DNA of 33,781 nucleotides from Iningainema tapete BLCC-T55. GTDB taxonomy: Bacteria > Cyanobacteriota > Cyanobacteriia > Cyanobacteriales > Nostocaceae. The notes beneath the pieces are model-generated. The model was not told the origin of the DNA, made no database searches, and saw only the letters and a program-made list of their open reading frames with translations. Both the position numbers and the translations under genes were made by a program. Location of the stretch: contig NZ_JACXAE010000008.1 of the NCBI RefSeq assembly GCF_014698965.1, positions 1 to 33,781 of the forward strand. The letters run 5' to 3'. This document shows positions 22,729-31,161 of this stretch, one piece after another. The stretch's first letter is position 1; each line of letters starts with the position of its first letter.

Positions 22729-23551
22729 ATGGCTAGATGTAAACGAGAGTGGACACAAGCCAAGTTTGAACGCTACATCAAAGAAGGTCGCGGTCAAGGC
22801 AGTGGGGAAAACTACTTGCCGTGGATCACCGTCTCTGACTTCCCGTCAATGGGCAGATCGGCGAGAAGCCCTGGTTGGAAAACCAATCGAGTACATCATT
22901 TCTTATCTGACCACGAGCGGCGACTATTTTACTTGTTCGAGTGGTCAGATATTGTCTTCGATATAAGGGAGCAATTCCCCCTGCTCGACCTAGACCTAGC
23001 AATGAGTATAGCTAGTGACATGGGTTTTAAGTATCCCATTGACCCTGTTAGCGGCACTCCCTACGTTTTAACCACTGACTTCATGCTAACAGTCAATACC
23101 CAGGATTCGTCAGTTAAAATTGCCCGAACGGTCAAGCCATCTTCAGATTTAGAAAAAAAATCATTCTTCTGAGAAATTAGAATTAGAGAGACGCTACTAT
23201 GCTGACCAAAATATTGACTGGGGAATTGTAACAGAAAAAGAAATTCCCAGGCTTTTAGCTCTTAATGTCGAGTGGATTCATTCTGCCTACTCCTTAGAAG
23301 CAACCAGTGAAATGGATGTTGAAGAACTGCGAACGCTCTCAATTATTTTGAAATCAAGGCTTCAAAAAAGTAGTGCTACTATTAACAAAGTGACCTCGGC
23401 TTTAGACCGAGAAATGAATATAGAAGCTGGCACATCACTAATGCTCTTTAAGCATCTGCTCGCCATCAAAGAAATAGTAATGGATCTGGTGTCAACCAAA
23501 ATATCCGGCTGTCTTGACGTTCAAGCAATTAAACAAATTATTTTTAATTAA
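22729..23551 (+). pseudogene. tnsA: TnsA endonuclease, split by a frameshift at an A8 run
   Basis: TnsA cuts the 5' ends of the transposon in Tn7-like cut-and-paste transposition. The first frame (22729-23172, 147 residues) has the nuclease core HHFLSDHERRLFYLFEWSDI (Glu63), TTDFMLTV (Asp117) and ARTVKPSSDLEKK (Lys136), then stops just after eight A's (23153-23160). One A fewer joins it to the second frame, SEKLELERRYYADQNIDWGI, VTEKEIPRLLALNVEWIHSA and on to the stop at 23551, giving 273 residues, the length of Tn7 TnsA. The second frame is the C-terminal TnsC-interacting domain. AAAGG lies before the ATG. Either decay, an error, or slippage at the A run. Confidence 0.85.
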
Positions 23552-23572
23552 TAAAGCAGTGATTTTTTTGAA

Positions 23573-25802
23573 ATGAATGATGATTTATTTGTCAACGAGC
23601 TTATAGAATGGATTGACTCGCAGGCGACCAATTTGATTGAGAGGGTTCTCTGGATTGATTCTGGTTATAACATTGCCTTTGTTTTTGACATAAATGCCTT
23701 GAAAGGATTTCCCGAACCGAGAAAAGTCTCAGATCTAAGAGTTGCGATTTCCAGCGGACAAGCATTGAAGCTGAAACAAGATTCTTGGGCAAGGCATTTG
23801 AGTGATGAAGATTTGACATCAGCAGAAAAAGACTATAGAGAAAATGCTTGGTCAATAATTTCATCCCTCGTTGAAAAAGAACCGGACATATACTATCGCT
23901 CCTCACGCGGTTCCCTCGTCAAGAGGGTTGTTGAACAATACAATTCGGGCATTCGTGAAACTAAATTAGTAGAAAAAACAGTTTATGAATACTTGAGAAG
24001 ATTTTGGCAGAGGGGGAAAAATAAAAATGCACTTTTACCTGACTATTCAAATTGCGGTGGTCAGGGAAAGCCGAAGGGATATGGAGAAAAAAAAAGAGGA
24101 AGACCGAGAAAATATGCCGACGAACCAGAAATTGGTGTGGGGGTCAATGTGACAGATTCTGATAAGAAAATTTTTAGGATTTCCATAGCTAAATTCTACA
24201 ACAACCCCAAACAGAACTCTTTGAGGACTACTTATAAATTAATGATTAAGGAGTATTATTCATCAGATATTCTCTACGATGACTCTGGTGTGAAAAAATC
24301 AATATTAATTCCGACCGAACTTCGACCTACATTTACTCAGTTTAAATATTGGTATGAAGTAGAACTGAGGGATATCAAAAAGACCATTACAGAGCGTAAG
24401 GGAGCTAAAAGATTTGCTCTAGGGCATAGAGCAATTATAGGAACATCGAAGATGGAAACCATTGGACCTGGTTCTCGATACCAGATTGATGCCACAATTG
24501 CTGATGTATATTTAGTTTCCAAATACAATCGCAACTGGATTATTGGCAGACCAGTAATTTATGTAATTATTGACGTTTTTAGCCGGATGATAGTGGGTGT
24601 TTATGTTGGTTTAGAGGGTCCTTCTTGGACAGGAGCAATGATGGCTCTAGCCAATGCAGCCACAGATAAAGTACAGTTTTGTCAGGAATACGGCATTAAG
24701 ATGGACGATACGGAATGGCCTTGCTGCCATATGCCAGATGCCATTTTGGGCGACCGGGGTGAACTAGCTTTCTATGGCGGTAGAGACATTAATCCCTAAT
24801 CTCAATGTGAGGATTGAAAATGCTGCTCCCTATCGAGCTGATTGGAAGGGATTAGTAGAGAGGTACTTCCGTACCATTCATGGGCATGTCAAGCCATTTT
24901 TACCCGGTTATATAGACACAGACTTTAAGCTCAGAGGAGGGCGAGACTATCGTCTTGATAGCAGGGTTGATCTAGACCAATTCACTGAAATTATTATCCA
25001 TTTAATTCGCTATCACAACAATCATCACTACCTGGCTAATTATGACAGGGAAGAGATGATGATAACTGATCTGGTAAATCCCATACCCATAGAATTGTGG
25101 AAGTGGGGAATAGAAAATCGTTCTGGTAGACTCAGGACTTTTCCTGAAGATATTGTCAAGCTAAATTTGATGCCAAATAATAAAGCGACCATCACTGCTC
25201 GCGGCATTAAGTTTAAGGGAATGTACTACAGTTGTGATAAGGCATTAAAAGAGTACTGGTTTGAGAAGGCAAGAAGCAATCTGCTCTCCAAGTCTGATAA
25301 ATCATTAGATATTTCTTACGACCCAAGGAAACTAAACTTTATCTATGTCCGCTCTCCTGATGGTAGGAATTTTGAAAAGTGCTTTCTTTTAGACCACCAA
25401 GAGCGATACTCTAATAAAAATATACATGACATTGAATATCTGCTCGCTTATGAAGAGCGACTTCATCAAAAAAGTCAAGGCAATGAACTTCAAGCTTGTG
25501 TTGACTTAATTGCTGACATCGAAAGTGTAGTCAGTAGATCTGAGAAATTAGCTGAGGTAGCTGTTGATGATAGGGTAAGTAATAGCCAAAAAGTAGCTGG
25601 TATTAGAGAAAACAGAGCGGACGAGAAGGCTAAACGACGCTTAACCGAGGGATTTGAGTTAGCTCCGACAGAAATTCCAAACATGAAGAAAGTTGTTCAG
25701 TGCGAACATGCTGAGGGAGCTACGCCAAAAGAACTGCAACCTGACTATTTGGAGCTTCTTAAAAAGAAGCGCCAGGAGCGCAAAGATGAACACAGAGAAT
25801 GA
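23573..25802 (+). pseudogene. tnsB: TnsB DDE transposase, split by a +1 frameshift
   Basis: TnsB binds the end repeats and joins 3' ends. Frame one (23573-24799) carries HTH regions, a basic AT-hook-like GEKKRGRPRKYADEP, and two catalytic aspartates: Asp306 (SRYQIDATIADVYLVS) and Asp394 (AILGDRGELAF). Skipping one base near 24768 enters the second frame, VETLIPNLNVRIENAAPYRA then DWKGLVERYFRTIHGHVKPF, with the catalytic Glu in LVER, and runs through the beta-barrel and C-terminal TnsC-contact tail to 25802. Joined length is 742 residues (Tn7 TnsB 702). Without repair no product has a complete DDE triad. No slippery homopolymer lies at the break. Confidence 0.85.
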
Positions 25803-27456
25803 GTGGGAATGGGTTAAAATTCCCAACGGTGAATGGGCTGCTGTTGCTAAATACAGAGACCACAAGTTGCCTGAGTATAATACTAATCCAATAATTCGCT
25901 CCCTTCCCCCTATTCTTTCTAGAGAGAAGTTTGTTGATTTGGTGACAAGACTTCCCCCGTCCAAATCGTCAGAGAGAGAACTAGAAGCTCAGTACAGATT
26001 TCATTGTATTGAACGACTATCGAGATATTTTGACCCACTGAATAAAACCGTCGATTTACAGCAGGTAGTTTGCGTATTAATTATGCAAGGTTATCTGAGG
26101 CGGAATCCTTTGCAACCGGAATATGCACTACGTAGCGGGCAAATTTATCAAGCGGTACTCTCTGGAGGAGGCTTTAATTTAGAGGAGTATGTAGATGTTC
26201 CCACGTCGGCGTCCGGGCTGACGATAATTGGTCCGTCTGGAATAGGCAAGACAACCAATCTCCTGAATATCCTCTCTCTGTATCCCCAGGTGATTGTCCA
26301 TCCAGCTCATAGTGTTTACCAAATTGTCTGGTTGAAAATTGACTGTCCCCATGCAGGTTCTTTGAAGGGTTTGTGTATTGATTTCTTCAGAGCAGTTGAC
26401 AAATTGCTTGGCACTAACAACTTTCAAAAATTTGGGGTCAAACGCAACTCTGAAGATTATATGCTAGCTCAAGTTGCCCAAATTGCCCACACCCAACATT
26501 TAGGAGTTTTAGTTATCGATGAAATGCAAAATTTAGCGGCGGCGAGAAGAAGTAGCTCCGAAATGTTGAATTTTTTGGTGAAAATGGACAACACTATTGG
26601 AGTTCCGGTGATTCGCGTTGGTACAAACGAGGCTTTCCCAATTCTTCAAGGCAATTTTAGAAATGCTAGAAGAGGTGTGGGAGAAGGAGGAGTAATTTGG
26701 GATAGGATGGAAAACAATCGGGAATGGAACTTCTTTATAGAAGGGATGTGGGAGTTCCAGTGGACAAAAGAATATGTTCCTTTGACTGAAAAGATTAGCT
26801 CGGCTCTATATTATGAGAGCCAAGGGATTATTGATATCGTCATTAAACTCTATAAGATGGTACAATGGAGAGCTATTGCTCTAGGGAGTGAGGTAATTAC
26901 TGTTGACCTGATTCACGCCTGTGCTGCTGATGGACTGCATCTAGTCAAACCAATGTTAGATGCTATTAGGTCAGGGGATGAGAAGTGGATGATGAAGTAC
27001 AAAGATATTGCTCCCCTTGACACAACTCTGTACCGCAACAAGTGCTTAGACTCTCTTGAAGCTCGAGACTTAGAAGAAGTTCGTAGATTAGCACGCTCAT
27101 CACAGAGTATGGGGAATATATCAGCAAAAGAGCGCCATGTGATTATTGAGCTGATTAACTTGGATGTTCCGCCTGCTTCGGCTAAGAATTGTGCCGAAAA
27201 AGTTGTAGCTTCTCATGGGGAGGATGCAGATTATAAAATGTTAATTAAAGAGGCTTATAAACTAGCTTTACAGGGTGGAGATGTCTCAACAGAGCAGGGT
27301 AAGCCTCGGGAACGAAAAACAAAACTTCAACCAAAATATAAGGATAATGATATCCGATTAGGAGTTGAAAATGCCAAGAAAAATCAAACTCCGGTTTGTG
27401 AGGAATTGAAAGCAGTGGGAATTATTAAAGATCCACTCCAGGATTTTTTATTGTAG
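25786..27456 (+). CDS. tnsC: TnsC AAA+ regulator ATPase
   Basis: 556 residues from the ATG at 25786, preceded by AGGAG at a good distance; it overlaps the end of tnsB by 17 bp. Walker A GPSGIGKT at 149-156 and Walker B LGVLVIDEMQNLA at about 239-251. It forms ATP-dependent filaments on target DNA, recruited by TniQ/TnsD, and activates TnsAB. Tn7 TnsC is 555 residues, so it is of full length, much longer than TnsC of TnsA-less type V-K systems. The N-terminal and C-terminal extensions (TnsD- and TnsAB-contact regions) are therefore present. The frame is intact. Confidence 0.92.
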   Translation: MNTENEWEWVKIPNGEWAAVAKYRDHKLPEYNTNPIIRSLPPILSREKFVDLVTRLPPSKSSERELEAQYRFHCIERLSRYFDPLNKTVDLQQVVCVLIMQGYLRRNPLQPEYALRSGQIYQAVLSGGGFNLEEYVDVPTSASGLTIIGPSGIGKTTNLLNILSLYPQVIVHPAHSVYQIVWLKIDCPHAGSLKGLCIDFFRAVDKLLGTNNFQKFGVKRNSEDYMLAQVAQIAHTQHLGVLVIDEMQNLAAARRSSSEMLNFLVKMDNTIGVPVIRVGTNEAFPILQGNFRNARRGVGEGGVIWDRMENNREWNFFIEGMWEFQWTKEYVPLTEKISSALYYESQGIIDIVIKLYKMVQWRAIALGSEVITVDLIHACAADGLHLVKPMLDAIRSGDEKWMMKYKDIAPLDTTLYRNKCLDSLEARDLEEVRRLARSSQSMGNISAKERHVIIELINLDVPPASAKNCAEKVVASHGEDADYKMLIKEAYKLALQGGDVSTEQGKPRERKTKLQPKYKDNDIRLGVENAKKNQTPVCEELKAVGIIKDPLQDFLL

Positions 27457-27468
27457 TAGGTAGTAGAG

Positions 27469-28791
27469 ATGCTCGGCTTTTTCCCCACACCTTACCCAGA
27501 TGAAATTCTCTGTAGTGTATTTGCACGTTATCACATTAGAAGTGGTAATATTAAGCCAGAAGAAACGTTGCTTGAATTGTTCAATTCCCGCCATATTACA
27601 GTTAGGACTGACTTACCCTATAACTTGGCTTCTTTAATTGAAAATCTACCACTGCTCTCTCCATACACAGTAGAAGGTCTAATCCAAAAACATACGCTGT
27701 ACCCCATATATGCTGTCTTTATGCCAGACAGAAACTCAGCTATACTGAGGTACATGAAAGGAGAATTGGGGACATATATTTATAGGGGAACAGCAAGCTC
27801 GGTTCATATGCCGAGATATTTTAAGTTTTGTCCCTTGTGTCTCTTTGAAGACTTGCATACATTTGGCGAGGCATACTGGCATCGACTTCACCAAACACCT
27901 GGTGTTCTTGTCTGCCTAATTCATAATGTTGCTTTGAGTGATAGCATAGCACCTACCTGGGGTAATAACTGGCATAGAGTTGGTGTTGCCAGTTTGGAGA
28001 ACTGTCCAATGGCGCATAGTCAGGAAAACTACAGTGAGTCCACACTTGAGAAGTTACTGCTGCTTGCTTCAGATATCGAGTGGTTAATGACCCGTGACCT
28101 CAAATTGCTTCCAAGTAAGGAATTAGATTGGTTTCATATACAATACATAGCTAATTTGACAAGGAGGGGTTTAGCTACTTCATCCCGTCGGGTAGATGAG
28201 ACAGGTTTACGTCAGAAATTGTTGTCCTTCTACGGGAGCGAGTTTCTTGAAGTCCTTGGTATAGATGTAAGCTACGATAACCGTTTCCTATTTGACATTT
28301 TCCAGTTGCATATAGAGGCTTTTGACCCGGTGATGCATCTGCTGATGATTAGATTTCTGACCAATTCACTTGCTAAATTTTTTGCTGGTAAATCGAAGTA
28401 TAAACCTTTTGGTAATGGTCCTTGGCTTTGTCTAAATCCTGCTTGCGAACACTATCTCAAACCAGTAGTCACTAAGTTGGTGATGCATTCAAAAAGTGAT
28501 ACAAAGCCGCTATATTCTTACATAGAAAATCCTATAGGTACTTTTGAGTGTAATTGCGGGTTTAAATATAGTAAAAGTGGTGCAGACACAACTGAAGTTG
28601 ATAAGTTTCGATTTGAAAGAATCGTGGCATTTGGTCAATTATGGGAACAAAAGTATTTGGAATGCTCAGATGCTGACCGACGGAATTTTCAGTCAACTGC
28701 GTACAGACTCAGTGTCAATTATGGCAAGAGTCCGACTAATATGTTGCGTAAGCTGGAAGCCTTGTGGAAGTCTTTGAATAGCAGTATATGA
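27469..28791 (+). CDS. tniQ: TniQ/TnsD target-selector protein
   Basis: 440 residues, 12 bp after tnsC. TniQ domain from the N-terminus (MLGFFPTPYPDEILCSVFAR, then YHIRSGNIK). Zinc knuckle with Cys121, Cys124, Cys149 and His152 (FKFCPLC, VLVCLIH). A C-terminal region with a second Cys set (CLNPACEHY, FECNCGFKYS) and helices up to the end. The length is between short TniQ (near 400) and Tn7 TnsD (508), so it may bind its own DNA target as TnsD does. No second TniQ, Cascade or Cas12k gene accompanies it, which argues for protein-guided and not RNA-guided targeting. Confidence 0.88.
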   Translation: MLGFFPTPYPDEILCSVFARYHIRSGNIKPEETLLELFNSRHITVRTDLPYNLASLIENLPLLSPYTVEGLIQKHTLYPIYAVFMPDRNSAILRYMKGELGTYIYRGTASSVHMPRYFKFCPLCLFEDLHTFGEAYWHRLHQTPGVLVCLIHNVALSDSIAPTWGNNWHRVGVASLENCPMAHSQENYSESTLEKLLLLASDIEWLMTRDLKLLPSKELDWFHIQYIANLTRRGLATSSRRVDETGLRQKLLSFYGSEFLEVLGIDVSYDNRFLFDIFQLHIEAFDPVMHLLMIRFLTNSLAKFFAGKSKYKPFGNGPWLCLNPACEHYLKPVVTKLVMHSKSDTKPLYSYIENPIGTFECNCGFKYSKSGADTTEVDKFRFERIVAFGQLWEQKYLECSDADRRNFQSTAYRLSVNYGKSPTNMLRKLEALWKSLNSSI

Positions 28792-28817
28792 ACAAACTGC
28801 GGTTAATAAGACCCTAT

Positions 28818-28981
28818 ATTGTTGAACTTTTTTATTCAGCTTTTGGGACTTTGCAGGCTCATATATTGGTAGACTGAACCCAAAGTTACCAGTTATTGTT
28901 TAACTTTATTTTTCTGGGAGCTGTGATGGATAATGAAAAATTAAGGGTTTTAGCTCCTGAAATTGTTGAACTTTATTATGC
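28818..28981. repeat. Three spaced TnsB-binding-type repeats (tniQ end)
   Basis: Inverted relative to the left array: ATTGTTGAACTTTTTTATTC (28818), ATTGTTTAACTTTATTTTTC (28895) and ATTGTTGAACTTTATTATGC (28962). The last ends 7 bp before the ACA terminus, mirroring the left end. Confidence 0.85.
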
Positions 28982-28988
28982 TATTACA

Positions 28989-28993
28989 AGATG
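28989..28993. repeat. Target-site duplication AGATG, right copy
   Basis: Identical to 22614-22618; 5 bp is the duplication length of Tn7-like elements. Confidence 0.85.
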
Positions 28994-29115
28994 CTCATAG
29001 TCCTTACTGTGGAAAATACTCAGCTGTCGAGCGTGCAATTCAATTTGGTGTGCGTAGGTCCAAGGGATGGGATATGGGGTTAGGATTAGACCAAATATTG
29101 GCAGGCATTGATCGA
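28994..29115. other. Right flank of the transposon, former upstream region of the recombinase
   Basis: Open in one frame (SPYCGKYSAVERAIQFGVRR) but without a start in context. With the transposon removed, this joins the DNA upstream of the tyrosine recombinase. GTCCAAGG occurs on both sides (22605 and 29060), a possible arm-type repeat. Confidence 0.3.
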
Positions 29116-29145
29116 AGGCATCACCTCGTGGTGTCTGCCTTTTTG
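29116..29145 (+). terminator. Strong rho-independent terminator
   Basis: AGGCA-t-CACC...GGTG-tc-TGCCT followed by TTTTG. It insulates the XRE gene from rightward transcription out of the transposon flank. Confidence 0.7.
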
Positions 29146-29159
29146 TTGTCAAACATCTC

Positions 29160-29215
29160 ACACTTTAGTGTAAGTCACCCTGACTTTCAACACTTTAGTG
29201 TGAATACTTTAGTGT
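29160..29215. promoter_or_regulatory. Three operator-like inverted repeats before the XRE gene
   Basis: ACACTTTAGTGT at 29160-29171 and 29190-29201 (5-bp arms, TT centre), and ATACTTTAGTGT at 29204-29215, five bases before the ATG. TATAAT at 29216-29221 overlaps the start codon, so the true promoter probably lies among the sites. Likely binding sites for the XRE protein itself. Confidence 0.65.
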
Positions 29216-29219
29216 TATA

Positions 29220-29462
29220 ATGAATTCTAACGAGCAACAAGAACCAACGTTGAAAACTTTAAGGGAAAGTCAACAACTGACTCAAGAAGAACTAAGTCGC
29301 CGTTTAAATTTGAGTTTTCGTACTATTGGCGATTGGGAAACTGGGAAGAAAATCCCGCGACTTGATAATGCGGTTGCTTTAGCTCGTGAACTGAGCGTCT
29401 CCCTGAAAACTCTTGCTAGAGCCTTTCGCCTAAAAGTCGATGGTATTCCTGATGATGAGTAA
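29220..29462 (+). CDS. XRE-family HTH regulator
   Basis: 80 residues, nearly all one Cro/C1-type HTH: LKTLRESQQLTQEELSRRLN, then LSFRTIGDWETGKKIPRLDN, AVALARELSVSLKTLARAF. The start at 29220 directly follows three operator-like palindromes, so autoregulation is likely. No SD is visible, and a leaderless message is possible. It precedes the Rpn gene by about 160 bp and may control it. Confidence 0.85.
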   Translation: MNSNEQQEPTLKTLRESQQLTQEELSRRLNLSFRTIGDWETGKKIPRLDNAVALARELSVSLKTLARAFRLKVDGIPDDE

Positions 29463-29625
29463 GCGAAAAAGCTTTAAATAACCAACTGCTAGAATCTAAT
29501 ATTGGTTTGCTGGTTCCGATGGCGGAGCGGGCGTGCAGAATTAGACTTCATGTTTAGGCGTTGGGGATTAAGAAGAAACAGGAGTGAGCTACATAGTAAA
29601 TAACTTGCACCTTAAGGATGAAGTA

Positions 29626-30411
29626 GTGAAACGTGACTCCATTTATTACCAAATATTTAAGCGTTTTCCTGGGTTACTTTTTGAACTGGTTGATAACCCT
29701 CCAATAGAAGCGCAGAACTATCGATTTGAATCGGTTGAAGTGAAGGAAACCGCTCTCCGTATTGATGGTGTCTTTTTACCTCCAGAGGGTACAACATCCA
29801 AAGTTATCTTTTTTGCTGAAGTTCAATTTCAGAGGGACGAAGCCCTGTACTATCGGTTCTTTACAGAATCGATGATGTATTTGAACCGAAATCGTTTTCA
29901 GTACGATGACTGGTATTGTGTGGTAATTTTTCCAACACGAGCCTTGGAACCGAGCGATAAAAAAACCCATAGAATATATCTTAACAGCGACCAAGTGCTA
30001 AGAATTTATCTAGATGAGTTGGGCGCTCCCAATCAGCAGCCAATAGGCATCAACTTGATGCAGCTGACTCTAGCATCGGATGAAGCGATGGCGGAGCAAG
30101 CTAAGCAATTAATTGAGCGAGTAGAATTAGAAGAAACAGGCACACTACCGAAAAATGAAATCATAGATATTATAACCACAATCGCAGTTTATAAGTTTTC
30201 GTCTTTGAGTAGAGAGGAAGTAGAAGCTATGCTAGGACTGACTTTAGAGCAAACAAGGGTTTATCAGGAAGCGAAAGCCGAGGGGCGCTCTGAAATGTTG
30301 AGAGCAGCGGTGCCTCTGTTACTAAAAACAGGTATGACTGTGGAGCAGATTGCTCAACAACTTAATGTTGATGTGGAAACTGTCCTCAAAGCCGCAGAGC
30401 AAAGCGCGTAG
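29626..30411 (+). CDS. Rpn-family recombination-promoting nuclease (DUF2887-type)
   Basis: 261 residues from the GTG at 29626, chosen because AAGGA lies 7 bases before it and VKRDSIYYQIFKRFPGLLFE equals the usual family start; a GTG at 29584 is the alternative. Core: VEVKETALRIDGVFLPPEGT, then KVIFFAEVQFQRDEALYYRF, in which D-x(n)-E-x-Q is the PD-(D/E)XK-type nuclease site. The C-terminal part has an HTH-like repeat region (SREEVEAMLGL, MTVEQIAQQLNVDVETVLKA). Such proteins are abundant in cyanobacteria and linked to DNA cleavage and horizontal transfer. Confidence 0.85.
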   Translation: MKRDSIYYQIFKRFPGLLFELVDNPPIEAQNYRFESVEVKETALRIDGVFLPPEGTTSKVIFFAEVQFQRDEALYYRFFTESMMYLNRNRFQYDDWYCVVIFPTRALEPSDKKTHRIYLNSDQVLRIYLDELGAPNQQPIGINLMQLTLASDEAMAEQAKQLIERVELEETGTLPKNEIIDIITTIAVYKFSSLSREEVEAMLGLTLEQTRVYQEAKAEGRSEMLRAAVPLLLKTGMTVEQIAQQLNVDVETVLKAAEQSA

Positions 30412-30448
30412 GATGAGCTACAAAGACTGAGAACGCCAAACCTTTTTT

Positions 30449-30478
30449 AAAAAGGCGATCGCCGTTGGTCGCTTTTTA
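30449..30478. terminator. Bidirectional terminator between convergent genes
   Basis: AAAAAGGCGA (30449-30458) and TCGCTTTTT (30469-30477) form a stem with A- and T-rich flanks, between the Rpn gene and the leftward vapC. A HIP1 octamer lies within it. Confidence 0.65.
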
Positions 30479-30509
30479 TGAGATATCAAGTATAAAGTCA
30501 CTCGGCTTT

Positions 30510-30920
30510 TTAATTTGGGTTCAGCCAGTTTTCTACTTTTAAATTGGGTACACGAGAAAATTCACGGACATTGTTCGTAATTACGGTTAAATTTAGATTT
30601 AGTGCATGAGCAGCAATTAATAAATCATTACTACTTATGGGGGTTCCTTGACTTTCTAAATAAGTACGAATTTTTGCGTAATGATAATCTACATTGCTTG
30701 TTAATGATAATACAGGAATCATGTCTAAAGCCAAGGAAATGCGCTCTTTCAATCTAGGTGAATTCTTTTTTTCTGCACCAAATTGGAGTTCACAAGCAAC
30801 AATAATACTGGTGCAAATTTTGTCTTCTCCAACTTCTCGAATTTTAGAAAAAATTTTACCTGTTGGATGCCTAATGAAGTCCGATAGTGTGTTGGTATCG
30901 AGTAAGTAAGAGTAATACAT
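30510..30920 (-). CDS. vapC: VapC-type PIN-domain toxin
   Basis: 136 residues from the ATG at 30920, one base after the antitoxin stop; a start at 30938 would overlap it. PIN acidic residues: YLLDTNTLSDFIRH (Asp), TSIIVACELQFGAEK (Glu), SSNDLLIAAHALNLN (Asp), VITNNVREFSRVPNL (the last position Asn-Asn in place of the frequent Asp). VapC toxins are ribonucleases that cleave tRNA or rRNA. The gene is intact, unlike the PIN gene at 17344. Confidence 0.85.
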   Translation of the reverse strand: MYYSYLLDTNTLSDFIRHPTGKIFSKIREVGEDKICTSIIVACELQFGAEKKNSPRLKERISLALDMIPVLSLTSNVDYHYAKIRTYLESQGTPISSNDLLIAAHALNLNLTVITNNVREFSRVPNLKVENWLNPN

Positions 30921-30921
30921 T

Positions 30922-31161
30922 TTAAAGTTCAATGTCATCTAACGGTAATAGTCCTTCGTCAACATCGGGAAATTCTTCCTCAATATCATCAAGGTTGGCG
31001 AAAACTTCCAGGAGAGATTTTTTCTTGTAGGGTTCTATGATAAGTTTTCCGTCTTCTTGTCGGATAATAACGAATGTAGTTGATAAAGATAATTCTTGGG
31101 GAATGGGTAAGGTTTGAATATTGCCTTGTTGAATGAGTTTAACGTGATATTCGGTAGACAT
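30922..31161 (-). CDS. vapB: VapB-type antitoxin (AbrB-like)
   Basis: 79 residues from the ATG at 31161, with an ideal AAGGAG 7 bases upstream; the longer frame from 31227 lacks one. The N-terminal part (YHVKLIQQGNIQTLPIPQEL, then FVIIRQEDGKLIIEP) fits a swapped-hairpin AbrB fold, and the acidic C-terminus (DDIEEEFPDVDEGLLPLDDI) is the toxin-neutralising tail. Antitoxin before toxin with adjacent frames is the standard operon. Confidence 0.8.
   Translation of the reverse strand: MSTEYHVKLIQQGNIQTLPIPQELSLSTTFVIIRQEDGKLIIEPYKKKSLLEVFANLDDIEEEFPDVDEGLLPLDDIEL

Larger units (their letters stand above)
22619..28988. mobile_element. Compact Tn7-like transposon, 6370 bp, ends defined
   Basis: Begins TGTGGAG and ends TATTACA, each followed inward by a 20-bp TnsB-type repeat after exactly 7 bases. 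The left end has three abutting repeats and the right end three spaced ones. Flanked by AGATG on both sides. Genes in order are tnsA, tnsB, tnsC and tniQ/tnsD, all rightward, filling the element; no cargo, Cas gene or CRISPR array is present. The densely packed end lies next to tnsA, as the right end of Tn7 does. No HIP1 octamer occurs inside. tnsA and tnsB are frameshifted as read. Confidence 0.9.

Noticed and set aside
22619-28988. CRISPR-associated transposon (CAST)
   Set aside because: No Cas gene, no direct-repeat/spacer array and only one TniQ; tnsA and a full-length tnsC fit classical Tn7-like elements.
28963-29220. 85-residue ORF at the right transposon end
   Set aside because: Begins inside the terminal repeat, crosses the target duplication, a terminator and the XRE operators.
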